NCBI RefSeq assembly: GCF_000620105.1
Contig: NZ_JHVK01000004.1
Span: forward strand, 186,001-250,000
Origin: Microvirgula aerodenitrificans DSM 15089
GTDB lineage: Bacteria > Pseudomonadota > Gammaproteobacteria > Burkholderiales > Aquaspirillaceae
Direction of reading: 5' to 3'
Length of the DNA stretch: 64,000 nt
Shown here: positions 44,632 through 53,772 of the stretch, one piece after another
How positions within the stretch are numbered: the stretch's first letter is position 1
Layout: every line of letters starts with the position of its first letter
The notes under the pieces: generated by a model
What the model was told of the DNA's origin: nothing
The model's database searches: none
Seen by the model: the letters and a program-made list of their open reading frames with translations, nothing else
Position numbers and translations under genes: made by a program

Positions 44632-45228
44632 TCAGCCCTTTGCCAGCGCCTTCAGCGCCATGCGGATACCGGCGCCGACGTCGGTGCCGGCCGGCACGCC
44701 CTTCAGCGCGGCATCAGCCTCGCGGGCGTTGTAGCCCAGTGCCAGCAACGCGTTGACCATGTCGTCGCGCGGGTCGATCTCGCTGACGGCATTGCCGGCG
44801 ACCATCGGCAACGGCACGCCGCTGGAGGCAACCAGCTTGCCGCGCAGTTCGAGGATCAGCCGCTCGGCGGTTTTCTTGCCGATGCCGGGCACGCGCGACA
44901 GCGCCTTGATGTCGTCGCGCTCGACCGCCAGCGCGAGCTCGTCACCGCTGAGGCTGGACAGCAGCGCCAGCGCCAGCTTGCCGCCGACACCGGAAATGCG
45001 GATCAACTGGCGGAACACTTCACGCTCGGCGCGGCTGGCGAAGCCGTACAGCAGCTGCGCGTCCTCGCGCACCGCATGATGGGTCCACAGCGTGGTCGCC
45101 GCGCCGGGCGCGGGCAGCAGGCAGAAGGTGCTCATCGGCACGTCGACTTCATAACCGACGCCAGCGACGTCGATCAGAATCTGGGGCGGGTGTTTTTCCA
45201 GCAGGGTGCCGGCAAGGCGTCCGATCAT
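44632..45228 (-). CDS. ruvA: Holliday junction helicase subunit RuvA
   Basis: A 198-residue protein of usual length: OB fold (about 1-62; [12 protein letters not shown]), helix-hairpin-helix pairs in the middle ([17 protein letters not shown] and [19 protein letters not shown]) and the C-terminal RuvB-binding three-helix domain ([17 protein letters not shown]). It binds Holliday junctions and loads RuvB for branch migration. ruvB is 11.6 kb away on the same strand; no ruvC is adjacent. Confidence 0.97.
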   Translation of the reverse strand: MIGRLAGTLLEKHPPQILIDVAGVGYEVDVPMSTFCLLPAPGAATTLWTHHAVREDAQLLYGFASRAEREVFRQLIRISGVGGKLALALLSSLSGDELALAVERDDIKALSRVPGIGKKTAERLILELRGKLVASSGVPLPMVAGNAVSEIDPRDDMVNALLALGYNAREADAALKGVPAGTDVGAGIRMALKALAKG

Positions 45229-45297
45229 GGCGTCGTGTTCTTTGCTAGAAGGGGAAAACGGGGATTGTCGCCCGGAATGCGGCCACGGGGCCAGACG

Positions 45298-46215
45298 CTA
45301 GCGGGAGACGGTCCGGGTTGCCGCCTGCGCGGCGGCCAGTTCGCGCGCCTTGGCATCGATGCGGGCACGGATCAGCGGCATCATCTGCTGCGCGGCTTTT
45401 TCGCCTTCGAGAATGGCGCGGTTGCGCGCGTCGAAATCGGCGCCGCCGATCTGGCCGACCGACGGGTGGATCACCACGTCGGCATCCTTCAGCTCCTGGT
45501 TCAGCAGCCGCTCGCCCATGATGGTCACGCTCTGGTCGAGCAGGCCGAGGAAGCCTTCGGCCTTGCCGTTGCGGGCGCGGGCGGAAATGTCCACGGCGAT
45601 GATCAGGTCTGCGCCCATTTCCCGCGCGGCCGAAACCGGCACCGGGCTGGTCAGGCCGCCGTCGACATAGCGACGCCCCTGGATCACCGGCGGGATGAAC
45701 ACATTCGGGATACTGCACGACGCACGCACTGCCTGGCCGGTATTGCCGCGCCGGAACACGACCCGGCGACCGGACGACAGGTCGGTGGCAACGGCGCCAA
45801 ACGGCTTGCCGAGCTTTTCGATATTGCGATTGCCGACCAGCCGGTTCACGTAAGCCTGCAGCGCCTCGCCCTTGATGAAACCCTGGCTGGACACGGTCAG
45901 GTCGCGCAGGTCGGCCTCGTCGAGCTGCTGGGCCACCTTCTGCAACTGGAAGCCGCTGTAGCCGGCCGCGTACAGGCTGCCGACCACGCTGCCGGCACTG
46001 GTGCCGGTGACGATGTCGGCATGGATGCCATGCGCTTCCAGCACCTTGATCACGCCGATATGGGCAAAGCCCTTGGCCGCGCCACCGCCAAGCGCCAGCG
46101 CAATGCGCGGCTTGGGCAGTGCCGCCGGCGGGGTGACCGGCTCCGGCGGCGGCGTGGTCGCGCAGGCGGAAAGCAGCAGGAACAGGGAAGCGGCGAGGAA
46201 ACGACGGCGTTGCAT
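45298..46215 (-). CDS. Patatin-like phospholipase, lipoprotein
   Basis: A 305-residue protein with a lipobox signal peptide (FLAASLFLLLSAC) and a patatin domain: oxyanion motif GGGAAKGFAHIG, nucleophile GTSAGS near 75 and catalytic Asp in YVDGGLTSPVPV near 180. It resembles RssA/YchK-type esterases but is exported, so it probably acts on lipids in the envelope. A run of Pro (TTPPPEPVTPPAALPKP) links the anchor to the domain. The ATG at 46215 places the lipobox correctly; an ATG-rich stretch makes the exact start uncertain. Confidence 0.87.
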   Translation of the reverse strand: MQRRRFLAASLFLLLSACATTPPPEPVTPPAALPKPRIALALGGGAAKGFAHIGVIKVLEAHGIHADIVTGTSAGSVVGSLYAAGYSGFQLQKVAQQLDEADLRDLTVSSQGFIKGEALQAYVNRLVGNRNIEKLGKPFGAVATDLSSGRRVVFRRGNTGQAVRASCSIPNVFIPPVIQGRRYVDGGLTSPVPVSAAREMGADLIIAVDISARARNGKAEGFLGLLDQSVTIMGERLLNQELKDADVVIHPSVGQIGGADFDARNRAILEGEKAAQQMMPLIRARIDAKARELAAAQAATRTVSR

Positions 46216-46288
46216 GATGGGCAGACCGGGCGGCGAAAAGCCGCCAGCGTGAAGGAAACAGGTGAAGGGAAGCTGATGCCCGGCCATT

Positions 46289-47185
46289 CTACGCCGGACG
46301 CCGGGGCATGAACTCGACAATGTCCCGGCCATCGTCGAGCTTGCGCTTCGGCGCTGCGGCCGGTCGCCAGGCATGGCCGTATACCACCTCATAGGTGGCC
46401 GGCAGCCGTCCTTCCCGGCGCCACTGCTCATAGTTGGCCTCGACCCGTGCCCAGGCATGCTTGCCCATCAGCCCGCGCCCGCGGCCCTCGGTCGCGTTGC
46501 GCGCGCCGATGGCCTTCAGGTCGCGCATGACGCCTTTTACGTCGTCATAGGTCAGCACGATTTTTTCCATGTCCATGACCGGCGTGGCAAAACCGGCGCG
46601 CACCAGCGCATCGCCCAGATCGTGCATGTCGATGAAGCGGTTGACGTGGGTAGCGGCATCCACACCGGCAAAGGCGGCGCCCAGTTCCTTCAGCGTGTCG
46701 GGACCGAGTGTCGAGAACATCAGCAAGCCGTCGACTTTCAGCACGCGATGGAATTCGGCGAAAACCCGGTCCGGCGTATTCATCCACTGCACGGCCAGGT
46801 TCGACCAGACCATATCGACCGAGCCGGTCGCCAGCGGCAGGTTTTCCAGGTCGCCACAGACCTGGGCCGGCGCCCGGGTGAACAGCTTCTTCAGCAGGCC
46901 GGCCGGCATCTGCTTGGCGCGCGACGCCTGCAGCATCGACAGCGCCAGATCGAATTCGACCACCCGCGCATCGGCATAGCGGTCGCGCAGGGTTGCCGCG
47001 CCATAGCCGGTGCCGCTGCCGGCATCGAGGATCACCCCCGGCGCATGCCGGATCAGGTCAAGGCGGCCGGCCATGCGGTCCGACACCTCGCGCTGCAGTA
47101 CGGCGGCACCGTCATAGCTGCGCGCGGCACGGTCGAACGAGGCGCGGACGCGCGATTTGTCGGTGTAGAACGATTCAGAGCTCAT
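46289..47185 (-). CDS. bioC: Malonyl-ACP O-methyltransferase
   Basis: A 298-residue SAM-dependent enzyme that methylates malonyl-ACP to start pimeloyl-ACP synthesis for biotin. SAM motif I is VILDAGSGTGYGA near 50-62, and family segments VRASFDRAARSYDGAAVLQR at the N-terminus and WSNLAVQWMNTPDRVF are typical. It lies 111 bases downstream of bioH on the same strand. Together they make and release the pimeloyl moiety used by the bioF product encoded 6 kb away. Confidence 0.94.
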   Translation of the reverse strand: MSSESFYTDKSRVRASFDRAARSYDGAAVLQREVSDRMAGRLDLIRHAPGVILDAGSGTGYGAATLRDRYADARVVEFDLALSMLQASRAKQMPAGLLKKLFTRAPAQVCGDLENLPLATGSVDMVWSNLAVQWMNTPDRVFAEFHRVLKVDGLLMFSTLGPDTLKELGAAFAGVDAATHVNRFIDMHDLGDALVRAGFATPVMDMEKIVLTYDDVKGVMRDLKAIGARNATEGRGRGLMGKHAWARVEANYEQWRREGRLPATYEVVYGHAWRPAAAPKRKLDDGRDIVEFMPRRPA

Positions 47186-47296
47186 CGGATTCAGCCTGCC
47201 CGCGACGGGCGAGTATGCGCATTGTCGGAAACCATAACGCGGATAGATGGGGGCGGCCGGCCGGGATGCCAAGCCACCACGGGACGGACGGTCGGG

Positions 47297-48076
47297 TCAG
47301 TCATGTTCCGTCAAGAACGCCGTCAGCGCGGCGAGAAAATCCGCCTCGTGCGACAGGAACGGCGCGTGGCTGGCACGCGGAAACTCGACCAGCCGCGAAT
47401 CGGCGATCTGCCCGGCCAGCCAGCGGCCGGCGCCGATCGGCGTGATGGCGTCGCGCAGACCGAACAGCAACAGGGTCGGGCAGGCGATGGCTGCCGCGTC
47501 GGCCCGCAGGTCGCTGCGGACCAGCACCTCCAGCATCGCCTCCAGCCCCTGCGGCCGGCCGTGGGCAAACAGGTCGCGACGCAGCGTCGCCAGTGTCTCG
47601 CGCGCCGAGTCCGAACCCAGGGTCTGCAATGCAAGAAAGCGGGTCAGCGTGGCATCGAACGCCGTGGCCAGGCTGGCGCCGACCGCCTCGATCTGCGCCG
47701 CCTCCTGCGCATGCGGCCAGTCCGGCGCACGCACGAAGCGCGGACTGGTGGCAGTCAGCGCCAGCGAACGCACGGCATCGGGCCGGGTCGCCGCCCAGTG
47801 CTGGCCGACCAGACCGCCCAGCGACCAGCCGACCACGTGCACCGGCAACGGGAAAGCGTCGGCAATCCGCCCGGTCACCGCGTCGATCGTGGCATGGGTC
47901 GGGGCCGGGCTCAGCCCATGGCCGGGCAGGTCGACCAGATGCACGGCATGCTGTTCGGCCAGCCGGTCGGCAATCCGGTCCCAGACGCCGCCGTGCAGGC
48001 CCCAGCCATGCAGCAGCACGACGTCAGAGCCCTGCCCCCGGGTCTCGAAATGGATCAGCGGCGCCTCAGCGGACAT
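47297..48076 (-). CDS. bioH: Pimeloyl-ACP methyl ester esterase
   Basis: A 259-residue alpha/beta hydrolase that removes the BioC-added methyl ester from pimeloyl-ACP methyl ester. The start VVLLHGWGLHGGVWD is the oxyanion region, GWSLGGLVG the nucleophile elbow (Ser near 82), the Asp is in FGLRDAITP and the His in ASHAPFLSH. The order and length match BioH. The ATG at 48076 was chosen because the in-frame codon five residues upstream is only a TTG. Confidence 0.92.
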   Translation of the reverse strand: MSAEAPLIHFETRGQGSDVVLLHGWGLHGGVWDRIADRLAEQHAVHLVDLPGHGLSPAPTHATIDAVTGRIADAFPLPVHVVGWSLGGLVGQHWAATRPDAVRSLALTATSPRFVRAPDWPHAQEAAQIEAVGASLATAFDATLTRFLALQTLGSDSARETLATLRRDLFAHGRPQGLEAMLEVLVRSDLRADAAAIACPTLLLFGLRDAITPIGAGRWLAGQIADSRLVEFPRASHAPFLSHEADFLAALTAFLTEHD

Positions 48077-48247
48077 GGGCAAGCGGCGCAACGGGCGCGA
48101 TAATGCGGGCTGTAACAGCGTGGGAAGAGAGAGTCATCCGGCAGACGGGCAACGGGTCAAAACCGTATTGTAACCGGGCCGGCCGCCCTCACCATGCGAA
48201 CAGCCCGCCGCCCCGCGCGGCCCCTCATGCCAACCCAGGATGCGCCC

Positions 48248-48889
48248 ATGCCGCTAGACGCCCATTTCGCCCGAGTACCGCTGATTCCCGAAGTGTCGCT
48301 GCCGGACCCGCTCGACGCCGTCCCGCTGGCGCGCGCACTGAGCGCCGGCGGCCTGTCGCTGGTCGAGTTGCGCTGGCACGGCGCCGACACCCTGGCCGCC
48401 ATTCGCGCCATCGCCACCCAGTGCCCGCAGATGGTCGTCGGCATCGGCGGCGTGATCGACGCCGCCACCTATACCCATGCGGTCGAAGCCGGGGCCCGCT
48501 TCATCTCCAGCCCCGGCAGCACGCCCAGCCTGCAGGCCGTGGCACGCAGTCACGCCGGTGTCCTCTACCTGCCCGGTGTGGCGACGATTTCGGAAGCGAT
48601 GGCGGTCCGCGAAGCCGGCTTCAGCCGGGTACGGCTGGGGCCGGTGCCGATCCAGGGTGGCGTCGCCCAGGTCGCCACCTTCCACCAGGCCCTGCCCGAC
48701 CTGCGCTTCATCGTGTCCGGCGGCGTCGACGCGCTGAATGCCGACAGCTTTATCGCCCAGGATGGCGTGGCCGCCATCGGCGCCGGCTGGATCGCGACCG
48801 GCGACCACCTGCAGCGGCGCGACTGGGCGTGGATCGAGGACAACGCCGCTGCCGCGCGCGAGGCACTGGCGGACTGCCGGGCCGGCTAA
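48248..48889 (+). CDS. KDPG/KHG-aldolase-like protein lacking the Schiff-base lysine
   Basis: A 213-residue TIM-barrel protein aligned along its length with Eda (2-keto-3-deoxy-6-phosphogluconate aldolase): ARALSAGGLSLVELRW (Glu40 kept), ARFISSPG, LYLPGVATISEA, QGGVAQ and VSGGVDALN. The catalytic lysine of the Eda FKFFPAE motif aligns with Arg129 (SRVRLGPVPIQGG), so class I aldolase chemistry is not expected. It may bind a phosphorylated sugar acid or have another activity. AGGA precedes ATG 48248; two earlier in-frame ATGs (48194, 48227) would add a basic tail. Its last 4 bases overlap the stop of the leftward HD-GYP gene. No edd or other Entner-Doudoroff gene is nearby. Confidence 0.75.
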   Translation: MPLDAHFARVPLIPEVSLPDPLDAVPLARALSAGGLSLVELRWHGADTLAAIRAIATQCPQMVVGIGGVIDAATYTHAVEAGARFISSPGSTPSLQAVARSHAGVLYLPGVATISEAMAVREAGFSRVRLGPVPIQGGVAQVATFHQALPDLRFIVSGGVDALNADSFIAQDGVAAIGAGWIATGDHLQRRDWAWIEDNAAAAREALADCRAG

Positions 48890-50718
48890 CCCTGCGGAGG
48901 CGCGGGGGCAGGCTCCAGCAGCCGGGCCACGTCGACCTCGTCGATCTGCTCCGGGCGCAGGTAGCGCTCGGCATAGCGCCGGTATACGCCGCTGGTCAGG
49001 AACAGCGCGAACAGATCGGGGTCGATATGCCCGCCGTCGCGCATGCCGCGCATCAGCGCCAGCGCCGCCGACAGCGTCTTGCCCTCCTTGTACGGCCGGT
49101 CGACGGCCGTCAGCGCCTCGAAGATGTCGGCAATGGCCATCATGCGTGCCGGCACGCTCATCTGCCCGCCATTCAGCCGCAGCGGGTAGCCGGTGCCGTC
49201 CATTTTCTCGTGATGGCCGCCGGCGATCTCGGGCACCTGCTTCAGGTGCGGCGGGAACGGCAGTTGCGACAGCATGATGATGGTCTGGACGATGTGCTCG
49301 TTGATCTTGTAGCGCTCTTCCGGCGTCAGCGTGCCGCGCGACACCGACAGATTGTGCAGCTCGCCCCGGTTGTACTTGTACTCGGGAATCTCGAGCCGGA
49401 ATCCCCACGGGTTACCTTCACCATGGACCTCGGCTTCCTTGCGCACGAACAGGTGTTCCGGCTTGTCGGCCAGCAGCGCTTCGGCCACCGGCGGCGGGAT
49501 GCGCGCGCCCTTGCGCCGCGCCTCGTCCTGGCTGATGCCGAGCGTATCGTCCAGCGTACGGGTCCAGTGGCGGGCGCCAATCTGCTGCAGGCGCTCGATC
49601 TTGTCCGGCGACAGGTATTCACCGCCAATATTGCAGGCGGCCACAAAGGCGAACTCGTCGTTCAGTTCGCGCTTGCGCGCGTCGCAGGCGGCGGCCAGCA
49701 GCATCGCCTCACCGCCTTCGGCCACGCCGCGCCAGTAGTCGATGTCGGCATCGCGCTTCAGCACCTCGAAGCGCATGCGGACCTCGTGAATGCGGTCATG
49801 CAGTGTTTCCAGCTTGGTCGCCTTGTCGACCACGTATTCCGGCGTGGTGACCTTGCCGCAGTCGTGCAGCCAGGCGGCGATATGAATCGCCTCCCACTCG
49901 TCGCCGGACAGCCGGAAGTCGGCGAATGGCCCGCTGTTCGCGTCGCAGGCCGCACGCGCCAGCATCTTGGTCAGCTCCGGCACCCGCTGACAGTGGCCGC
50001 CGGTATACGGGCTCTTGGCGTCGATGGCCCCGGCCACCAGCTTGATGAACGCCTCCAGCAGCCCTTTCTGCCCTGCCAGCAAGCGCTGGTTGTCGATCAT
50101 CGCCGCCGCCAGCCCGGACAGCGCCTCGACAAAGGCGATCCGCTCATGGCTGGCACTGGCCGCCTCGCCGACAAACAGCGCCAGCGCACCGATGGCGCGG
50201 CCGTCGCGGTTTTTCAGCGGCACCGCCACCAGCGTCACCCCGTCCGTACCGGCCAGTGCCGTCAGCCCGGGGCCGAACGACGCCAGCGCCGGCGATGCGG
50301 CCGCCAGCCGTTCGATCGAGGTCTCGCCGCTGGCCAGGGCCCGGGCCAGCGCAGCATCCGGATACTGTTCCAGCAACAGGCACGGCAGGATGGGCTGCCC
50401 GCCCCCCGCCACCCGGCTGCCGACCGGCAGCAGCTGGTGCGCGGCCGACTCGTCGAGCAGATACAGCACGCCGGCACCGGCCTGGCTCGCATCCAGCGTT
50501 TCCTGCAGCACCCGTGCATACAGCGACTCGACATCGCGCTCGCGCACCAGCGCCAGACCGATATTGAGGAAATTGCGGATCGTCCCCTGCATCGATTCCA
50601 GCGCCTGGCCAAGGTCGTCGATTTCGCGCACCCGCGACCGGACCCGCGCCGACTGCGAAAAATCGAAGGTGTGGATCGCCCGGGTGCGCTCGGCCAGCTC
50701 GGCCAGCGGCCGTGACAC
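48886..50718 (-). CDS. HAMP-GAF-HD-GYP phosphodiesterase, 3' part of a split gene
   Basis: The frame continues from the upstream part after a single in-frame TGA (50734-50736). Read from a GTG at 50718 it gives 610 residues: end of HAMP (about 1-60), GAF (about 60-220) and an HD-GYP domain (about 225-600) with intact HIAAWLHDCGKVTTPEY and GGHHEKMDGTGYPLRL. Between the two HD-GYP motifs there is a large insertion of about 180 residues (starting near HEVRMRFEVLKRD), as seen in some PA4781-unlike, long HD-GYP proteins. It should hydrolyse c-di-GMP if expressed. Whether GTG 50718 is a real start is unknown; there is no good ribosome-binding site. Confidence 0.75.
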   Translation of the reverse strand: MSRPLAELAERTRAIHTFDFSQSARVRSRVREIDDLGQALESMQGTIRNFLNIGLALVRERDVESLYARVLQETLDASQAGAGVLYLLDESAAHQLLPVGSRVAGGGQPILPCLLLEQYPDAALARALASGETSIERLAAASPALASFGPGLTALAGTDGVTLVAVPLKNRDGRAIGALALFVGEAASASHERIAFVEALSGLAAAMIDNQRLLAGQKGLLEAFIKLVAGAIDAKSPYTGGHCQRVPELTKMLARAACDANSGPFADFRLSGDEWEAIHIAAWLHDCGKVTTPEYVVDKATKLETLHDRIHEVRMRFEVLKRDADIDYWRGVAEGGEAMLLAAACDARKRELNDEFAFVAACNIGGEYLSPDKIERLQQIGARHWTRTLDDTLGISQDEARRKGARIPPPVAEALLADKPEHLFVRKEAEVHGEGNPWGFRLEIPEYKYNRGELHNLSVSRGTLTPEERYKINEHIVQTIIMLSQLPFPPHLKQVPEIAGGHHEKMDGTGYPLRLNGGQMSVPARMMAIADIFEALTAVDRPYKEGKTLSAALALMRGMRDGGHIDPDLFALFLTSGVYRRYAERYLRPEQIDEVDVARLLEPAPAPPQG

Positions 50719-50733
50719 CCGGCGCGAGATCCA

Positions 50734-51813
50734 TCACGACACCGGCAGCAACAGCAGTGCCAGCAATCCCGTCAGCAGCAGCGACTGGTTGCGCTGGCGG
50801 GTCGCGGCCACCAGCAATTCGTCCATCGGCGCCAGCACCGCCAGATACAGCGGCGGACCATGTCCGGTCGCCAGCGCACTCGATGATGAAAACCAGTCCC
50901 GGCCATCGACCTGAAAGTGGGTTTCGCCGGGTTTCAGCGCATGGCGGGAGAAGACCGCCAGCGGTGCCGAACCCAGCGCGTCCAGATCCGGCAGCTCGGG
51001 CTTGCCGGCCGGGGTCGCCGCCGGATGGCCGGGGTCGCCGCGGTAGGCCAGCACCTTGCCCTGGGCGCTGAACAGCACGATCTCGGCACTCGGCGACACC
51101 TTCTGCCGCGTCAGCAGGGCCGACAGGTCACTGAGTTCCATGTCCAGACCGACCACCACGCCCGGCACGGCTTCGCGCGCGAACGACATCCCGGCCGTAC
51201 CGCTGGTGTAGAACAGGTACGGCCCGGTCATGGTATGCAGGCCGGGATTGTGGACGGCATGCTGGTACCACGGCCGGGTGCGCGGATCGAACACATAACC
51301 GGGCCGGGCAAGGCTGGCGATTTCATTGCCCCGGCTGTCGTAGCTGATCCAGCGCGCATCGGCCACGCCATCCGGCCGGTGCTCGATGCTCTGTACCAGA
51401 AAAGCGGCCTCCGCCGGCAGGTCCAGACGCTCGCGCAGGGCCGCGCTGTCCAGCCGCCGCGCCAGGAAGAAATCACCGGTGTCGTAGCCGGCGTACAGCG
51501 CAGACAGATGCGGAAAGTCTTTCAGCAGTGCCAGCAGGACCGGCAGCGAGGCCTGGCGCTGCGCCAGCGACCCGGCCCGGGCCAGCGGTCCCTGGCCAAG
51601 CTGGCGCAACAGGGTCCCGGACGGCCTCATTGCCTGGTCGAGATGCACCTGCACCGAGTCGGACGAGGCGGTGAAGATATGCGTGGTCGCATCCAGCAGC
51701 ATCCGGGTCGAATCGCGATAGTGCGACCAGGTCAGGATGCCGCCGGCAGCCAGGATCAGCACGACGAACAGGGAGGCCAGGTAGACCTGGGCATGGAAAA
51801 GCCGGTTGCGCAT
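50734..51813 (-). pseudogene. dCache sensor and membrane part of the split HD-GYP gene
   Basis: From the ATG at 51813 (GGGA upstream) 359 codons encode a membrane span (ASLFVVLILAAGGILTW), a periplasmic double-Cache domain (about 40-325; YDTGDFFLARRLDS, PRTRPWYQHAV) and a second span (LLLTGLLALLLLPVS). The frame then hits TGA where homologues carry Trp or similar, and continues WISRRVSRPLAELAER into HAMP. Removing that stop gives one protein of 975 residues. Either a nonsense mutation, a sequencing error or an unusual read-through separates sensor from enzyme. On its own this half would be an orphan sensor. Confidence 0.8.
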
Positions 51814-52020
51814 GATGTCCCGCAAAGTTGGGAGGGAACAGTCCAGATTCGTTATAGAAGGCGGTAGTGAGAATATGCCGTTCGTCGCCTCGCCCTTTCT
51901 GTGCAATGACACACGCGGTTGCGTAATCGCAACAGAAAACCGCTGTCATATCAACCCCTTGCTTGCAGCGGCCCGCCCGGAGCGCTATGCTCCGCGCCAC
52001 TCTTTTTACTGCACTGCACC

Positions 52021-52140
52021 ATGACTTCGCCGATCCCGTCACCTTCCCCGTCCCTGCCGGTCCCGAACGAACGCCTGGCCGCCGCACTTGAAGCCGCCAG
52101 ACAGGCGGCGCTGGCCTTCCGCAATCTCGCCCGGGTCTGA
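52021..52140 (+). CDS. 39-residue peptide coupled to the pseudouridine synthase gene
   Basis: An ATG at 52021 opens a short frame (MTSPIPSPSPSLPVPNERLA, then an Ala-rich helix ending FRNLARV) whose stop overlaps the ATG of the next gene as TGATG. The Pro/Ser-rich start and amphipathic end look like a small protein rather than noise, but there is no strong ribosome-binding site. It may simply couple translation of the downstream gene. No family recognised. Confidence 0.45.
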   Translation: MTSPIPSPSPSLPVPNERLAAALEAARQAALAFRNLARV

Positions 52141-52847
52141 TGCAGCTCGACCGCCTGCTGCAAAGCCAGGGCTGGGGCAGTCGCAAGCAGTGCCAGCAGT
52201 GGATACGCGCCGGACGGGTGACCGTCGGCGACGAAATCGTCACCCGGCCGACCGCCACCTTCGAGCCGGATGGCCTGCACCATGCCGTGGACGGCGAAGC
52301 CGCCGTCTGGCGCGCATCGCTGTACCTGCTGCTGCACAAGCCGGCCGGCCATGAATGTTCGCGCGAGCCACAGGCCCACGACAGCGTGTTCTCGCTGCTG
52401 CCGGCCCGGTTTGCCGCACGCGGCGTCCAGCCGGTCGGCCGGCTGGACCAGGACACCACCGGCGTGCTGCTGCTGACCGATGACGGACCGCTCCTGCACC
52501 GGATCAGTTCGCCACGCCACCACGTGCCCAAGACCTATCTGGTCACCTGCCGGCACGAGATCGACGACGCGCAGATCGACGCGCTGCTCGGCGGCGTGGT
52601 GCTGCGCGACGATCCGGCACCGGTCGCCGCGCGGCAGTGCGAACGCGTCGACGCCCGCCGGCTGACGCTGGTCATTGGCGAGGGCCGCTACCACCAGGTC
52701 AAGCGCATGCTGGCCGCCGTCGGCAATCGCGTCGAAGCGCTGCACCGGGTTGCCGTGGGCACGGTCACACTGGGCGACCTGGCCGAAGGCCAGTGGCGCG
52801 AACTGACGGCGGACGAAGTCACCGCCCTGCGCGGCACGCCGGGTTAG
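52140..52847 (+). CDS. RsuA-family 16S rRNA pseudouridine synthase
   Basis: A 235-residue enzyme with an N-terminal S4 RNA-binding domain (about 1-60; MQLDRLLQSQGWGSRKQCQQ) and the RsuA/RluBEF catalytic domain containing the Asp motif VGRLDQDTTGVLLLT near 103-117, plus KPAGHECSRE and GRYHQVKRMLAAVGN. RsuA makes pseudouridine 516 in 16S rRNA; the exact site here is inferred from family. It converges with tlyA, with the small CGGCGG/CCGCCG hairpin at 52849-52866 between the stops. Confidence 0.9.
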   Translation: MQLDRLLQSQGWGSRKQCQQWIRAGRVTVGDEIVTRPTATFEPDGLHHAVDGEAAVWRASLYLLLHKPAGHECSREPQAHDSVFSLLPARFAARGVQPVGRLDQDTTGVLLLTDDGPLLHRISSPRHHVPKTYLVTCRHEIDDAQIDALLGGVVLRDDPAPVAARQCERVDARRLTLVIGEGRYHQVKRMLAAVGNRVEALHRVAVGTVTLGDLAEGQWRELTADEVTALRGTPG

Positions 52848-52871
52848 CCGGCGGCAATGACCGCCGTGTGC

Positions 52872-53630
52872 TCAGTCGCGCACGGCTGCCACGAAGAATT
52901 CACGGTTGCCGTCGCCGCCAAGGATCGGGCTGTCCAGCCAGTGCAGGACCTGCAGCCCGTGTTCGGCCAGCAACGCACGAATCCGGGTTTCCACCCCGGC
53001 GTACAGACTCTCGTCACGCACGATGCCGCCGCCGCCGACGCCGTCACGCCCGACCTCGAACTGCGGCTTGACCAGACTCAGCAGCACACCGCCGGACGCC
53101 AGCAGCGGCAGGGCCGGCGGCAACGCCAGGGTCAGCGAGATAAAGGACACGTCACACACGATCAGGTCGACATGCCCGGCCCCGGCCGCGGCACGAATGG
53201 CGTCGAGGTCCAGGGCACGGGCATTGATGCCCTCGAAAGCCACCACGCGCGGGTCGGCGGCAATGCGCGGATGCAGCTGGCCGTGGCCGACGTCGATGCC
53301 GACCACCCGTGCCGCACCGGCCTGCAGCAGGCAGTCGGTGAAGCCGCCGGTCGACTGGCCCACATCCAGCGCGATCACGCCGTCGACACGCACGCCGGTC
53401 TGTGCCAGCGCACCGGCCAGCTTCAGCGCGCCACGCGACACATAGCGGTCGGCCGGGTCCGGCGTGACGACGATATCGTCGCCGGCATGCAGCGTATCGC
53501 TCGGCTTCTTCAGGACATGGGCGCCATCATGACGGGCGACGCTGACGCGCCCGGCGGCAATCAGCCGCTGCGCGGCAGTGCGCGACGAGGCAAAACCCAG
53601 TTCAACCAGCAGGAGATCGGCACGCGGCAT
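52872..53630 (-). CDS. tlyA: TlyA-family 16S/23S rRNA ribose methyltransferase
   Basis: A 252-residue protein: S4 domain (about 1-60; RADLLLVELGFASSRTAAQR) and an FtsJ-like methyltransferase domain with the SAM motif IALDVGQSTGGFTDCLLQAGA near 86-106 and IVCDVSFISLTLALP. TlyA 2'-O-methylates cytidines in 16S and 23S rRNA in mycobacteria; other bacteria carry a shorter form. Older annotations call it hemolysin A. It is transcribed alone toward rsuA. Confidence 0.9.
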   Translation of the reverse strand: MPRADLLLVELGFASSRTAAQRLIAAGRVSVARHDGAHVLKKPSDTLHAGDDIVVTPDPADRYVSRGALKLAGALAQTGVRVDGVIALDVGQSTGGFTDCLLQAGAARVVGIDVGHGQLHPRIAADPRVVAFEGINARALDLDAIRAAAGAGHVDLIVCDVSFISLTLALPPALPLLASGGVLLSLVKPQFEVGRDGVGGGGIVRDESLYAGVETRIRALLAEHGLQVLHWLDSPILGGDGNREFFVAAVRD

Positions 53631-53772
53631 GGCGTTTTATCGACGGTAACGGACAGGGTCGCGATGGTCGGCACCCGGCTGCACGCTGTCAAGCGCCGGC
53701 CGCGCAATTTAGGACTCATCCGATCCCGGAGCGCCGCAAGCCTTGCTACCATGCCGTCTCGATCAAAAAATC

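Noticed and set aside
47593-50715. Plus-strand open frame of over 1000 codons
   Set aside because: It overlaps bioH, the KDPG-like gene and the HD-GYP gene and has only Arg/Ala/His-rich shadow composition.
50734-50736. TGA as a selenocysteine codon
   Set aside because: The position is a membrane-HAMP linker with no redox role and no selenocysteine-type stem-loop is evident directly after it.
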